A stretch of DNA of 6,568 bases from the NCBI GenBank assembly GCA_003553165.1, contig PUOZ01000156.1, forward strand, positions 1-6,568. The letters run 5' to 3'. Of the stretch, positions 6,189-6,568 are shown piece by piece (within the stretch, counting starts at the first letter, position 1; every line of letters begins with the position of its first letter). Under the pieces are notes generated by a model. The model was given only the letters and a program-made list of their open reading frames with translations. It ran no database searches and was not told the DNA's origin. The position numbers were made by a program, and so were the translations under genes. Origin of the DNA: Thioalkalivibrio sp. Lineage in GTDB: Bacteria > Pseudomonadota > Gammaproteobacteria > Ectothiorhodospirales > Ectothiorhodospiraceae.

Positions 6189-6392
6189 ATGCCGTATGTC
6201 AACATCCGGATCACTGACGAAGGGGTCACCAGGGAACAGAAGGCGGAACTGATCGCGGGTGCGACGGAGTTGCTGCGCCGTGTCCTCGGCAAGAACCCCG
6301 CGACCACGGTGGTGGTGATCGACGAGGTCGCCACTGACAACTGGGGCATCGCGGGCGAGGTGGTCACCGAGCGAAGACAGCGGGGCGAGTGA
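6189..6392 (+). CDS. 4-oxalocrotonate tautomerase family protein
   Basis: This 67-residue protein belongs to the tautomerase superfamily, in which the N-terminal proline exposed after removal of Met is the general base. The mature chain begins PYVNIRITDEG. It continues with a helix (about 14–32, REQKAELIAGATELLRRVL), the second strand TTVVVIDEV (about 38–46) and a C-terminal WGIAGE turn (about 51–56). Length and order match 4-OT-type subunits, which form hexamers. By hand alignment with Pseudomonas 4-OT (XylH type), Arg11 corresponds to about Val12 and Arg39 to about Val40, while Phe50 is matched by Trp51. Pro1 is therefore kept but both substrate-binding arginines appear absent, so classical 4-oxalocrotonate activity should not be assumed. 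ATG 6189 is fixed by the Pro and a good Shine–Dalgarno. The gene probably shares a transcript with the SnoaL-like gene upstream. Confidence 0.88.
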   Translation: MPYVNIRITDEGVTREQKAELIAGATELLRRVLGKNPATTVVVIDEVATDNWGIAGEVVTERRQRGE

Positions 6393-6422
6393 AGCGGCCC
6401 ACTGGTATCGCACCAGGCGTCT

Positions 6423-6451
6423 CCAGCGTGGTCGGGGCGGTCCACGGCTGG
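6423..6451. repeat. Imperfect inverted repeat between the tautomerase gene and leuS
   Basis: CCAGCGTGG (6423–6431) can pair with CCACGGCTGG (6442–6451), giving nine base pairs with one bulged G (6446) and a 10-base loop. The right arm runs directly into the candidate leuS −10 element. It could act as a weak terminator for the upstream pair, although no real T-run follows. It could also be a protein-binding site over the promoter, or chance in GC-rich DNA. Confidence 0.35.
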
Positions 6452-6457
6452 TATTCT
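6449..6457 (+). promoter_or_regulatory. Candidate extended −10 promoter for leuS
   Basis: TGGTATTCT is an extended −10 element (TGn followed by TATTCT, 5 of 6). No good −35 lies at the usual distance, which is tolerable for extended −10 promoters. Transcription would start near 6464, about 26 bases before leuS. A weak AGGA (6476–6479) lies ten bases before the leuS ATG. Confidence 0.4.
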
Positions 6458-6489
6458 CACGCCTTTACCCGACCCAGGATTCGTCCCCC

Positions 6490-6568
6490 ATGCAGGAAAG
6501 CTACGATCCCGCCGCGATCGAGACCGCCGTCCAGCAGCGCTGGGAGGAGGGCGGCTGCTTTGCCGCGC
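6490..6568 (+). CDS. leuS: Leucyl-tRNA synthetase, N-terminus only (cut by window edge)
   Basis: Only the first 26 codons are present. The start MQESYDPAAIETAVQQRW followed by EEGGCFAA aligns closely with the opening of E. coli LeuRS (MQEQYRPEEIESKVQLHW), where Tyr5, Pro7, the Ile-Glu pair, Val14, Gln15 and the Trp are shared. LeuRS is the cytosolic class I synthetase that charges tRNA-Leu and edits mischarged products. None of its catalytic motifs (HIGH, KMSKS, CP1 editing domain) falls inside the window. ATG 6490 is the natural start because it aligns exactly with the E. coli one. The location downstream of lnt and ybeL fits gammaproteobacterial gene neighbourhoods, and the candidate promoter just upstream suggests its own transcription unit. 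Confidence 0.9.
   Translation, partial: MQESYDPAAIETAVQQRWEEGGCFAA

Noticed and set aside
1..6568. Search for mobile elements, CRISPR, tRNA genes, toxin–antitoxin or defence systems
   Set aside because: No transposase, integrase, repeat array, tRNA-like fold or recognisable defence domain was seen. The window is almost fully occupied by conserved housekeeping genes.

Overview
The window is high-GC, densely coded bacterial DNA. Its core gene order is miaB–ybeZ–ybeY–ybeX–lnt, followed further on by leuS. Every one of these products reads as an ortholog of the gammaproteobacterial protein. GC-rich codons and divergence from the enteric sequences suggest a high-GC gammaproteobacterium, perhaps of the Chromatiales/Ectothiorhodospiraceae type. 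The lineage is an inference; no database was searched.

Bases 1–5021 (+ strand) look like one long operon. It holds the 3' part of miaB (tRNA methylthiotransferase), ybeZ (PhoH-family ATPase), ybeY (16S rRNA maturation and quality-control endoribonuclease), ybeX (CorC-like CBS protein) and lnt (apolipoprotein N-acyltransferase). Junctions are tight: a 20-base overlap, an 8-base overlap, and a 12-base gap before lnt. The exception is a 162-base ybeY–ybeX gap, which is spanned by a possible 55-codon small ORF that ends 8 bases inside ybeX. The operon combines tRNA modification, ribosome maturation and envelope lipoprotein maturation. A strong perfect hairpin lies just inside the lnt reading frame.

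Bases 5022–5558 (− strand) hold a YbeL-type (DUF1451) zinc-ribbon protein. It converges on lnt with the two stop codons directly abutting. A divergent spacer (5559–5724) carries a very good sigma-70 promoter pointing right. That promoter drives a small NTF2/SnoaL-like protein, then a 67-residue 4-oxalocrotonate-tautomerase family protein that keeps Pro1 but seems to lack both canonical arginines.

The window ends with the first 26 codons of leuS (leucyl-tRNA synthetase), preceded by a candidate extended −10 promoter that overlaps an imperfect inverted repeat.

I found no tRNA or rRNA gene, insertion sequence, CRISPR array, prophage, toxin–antitoxin pair or defence gene. Most of the window is conserved housekeeping. 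The less ordinary parts are the small-gene island between lnt and leuS, the hairpin at the lnt start, and the possible small ORF between ybeY and ybeX.
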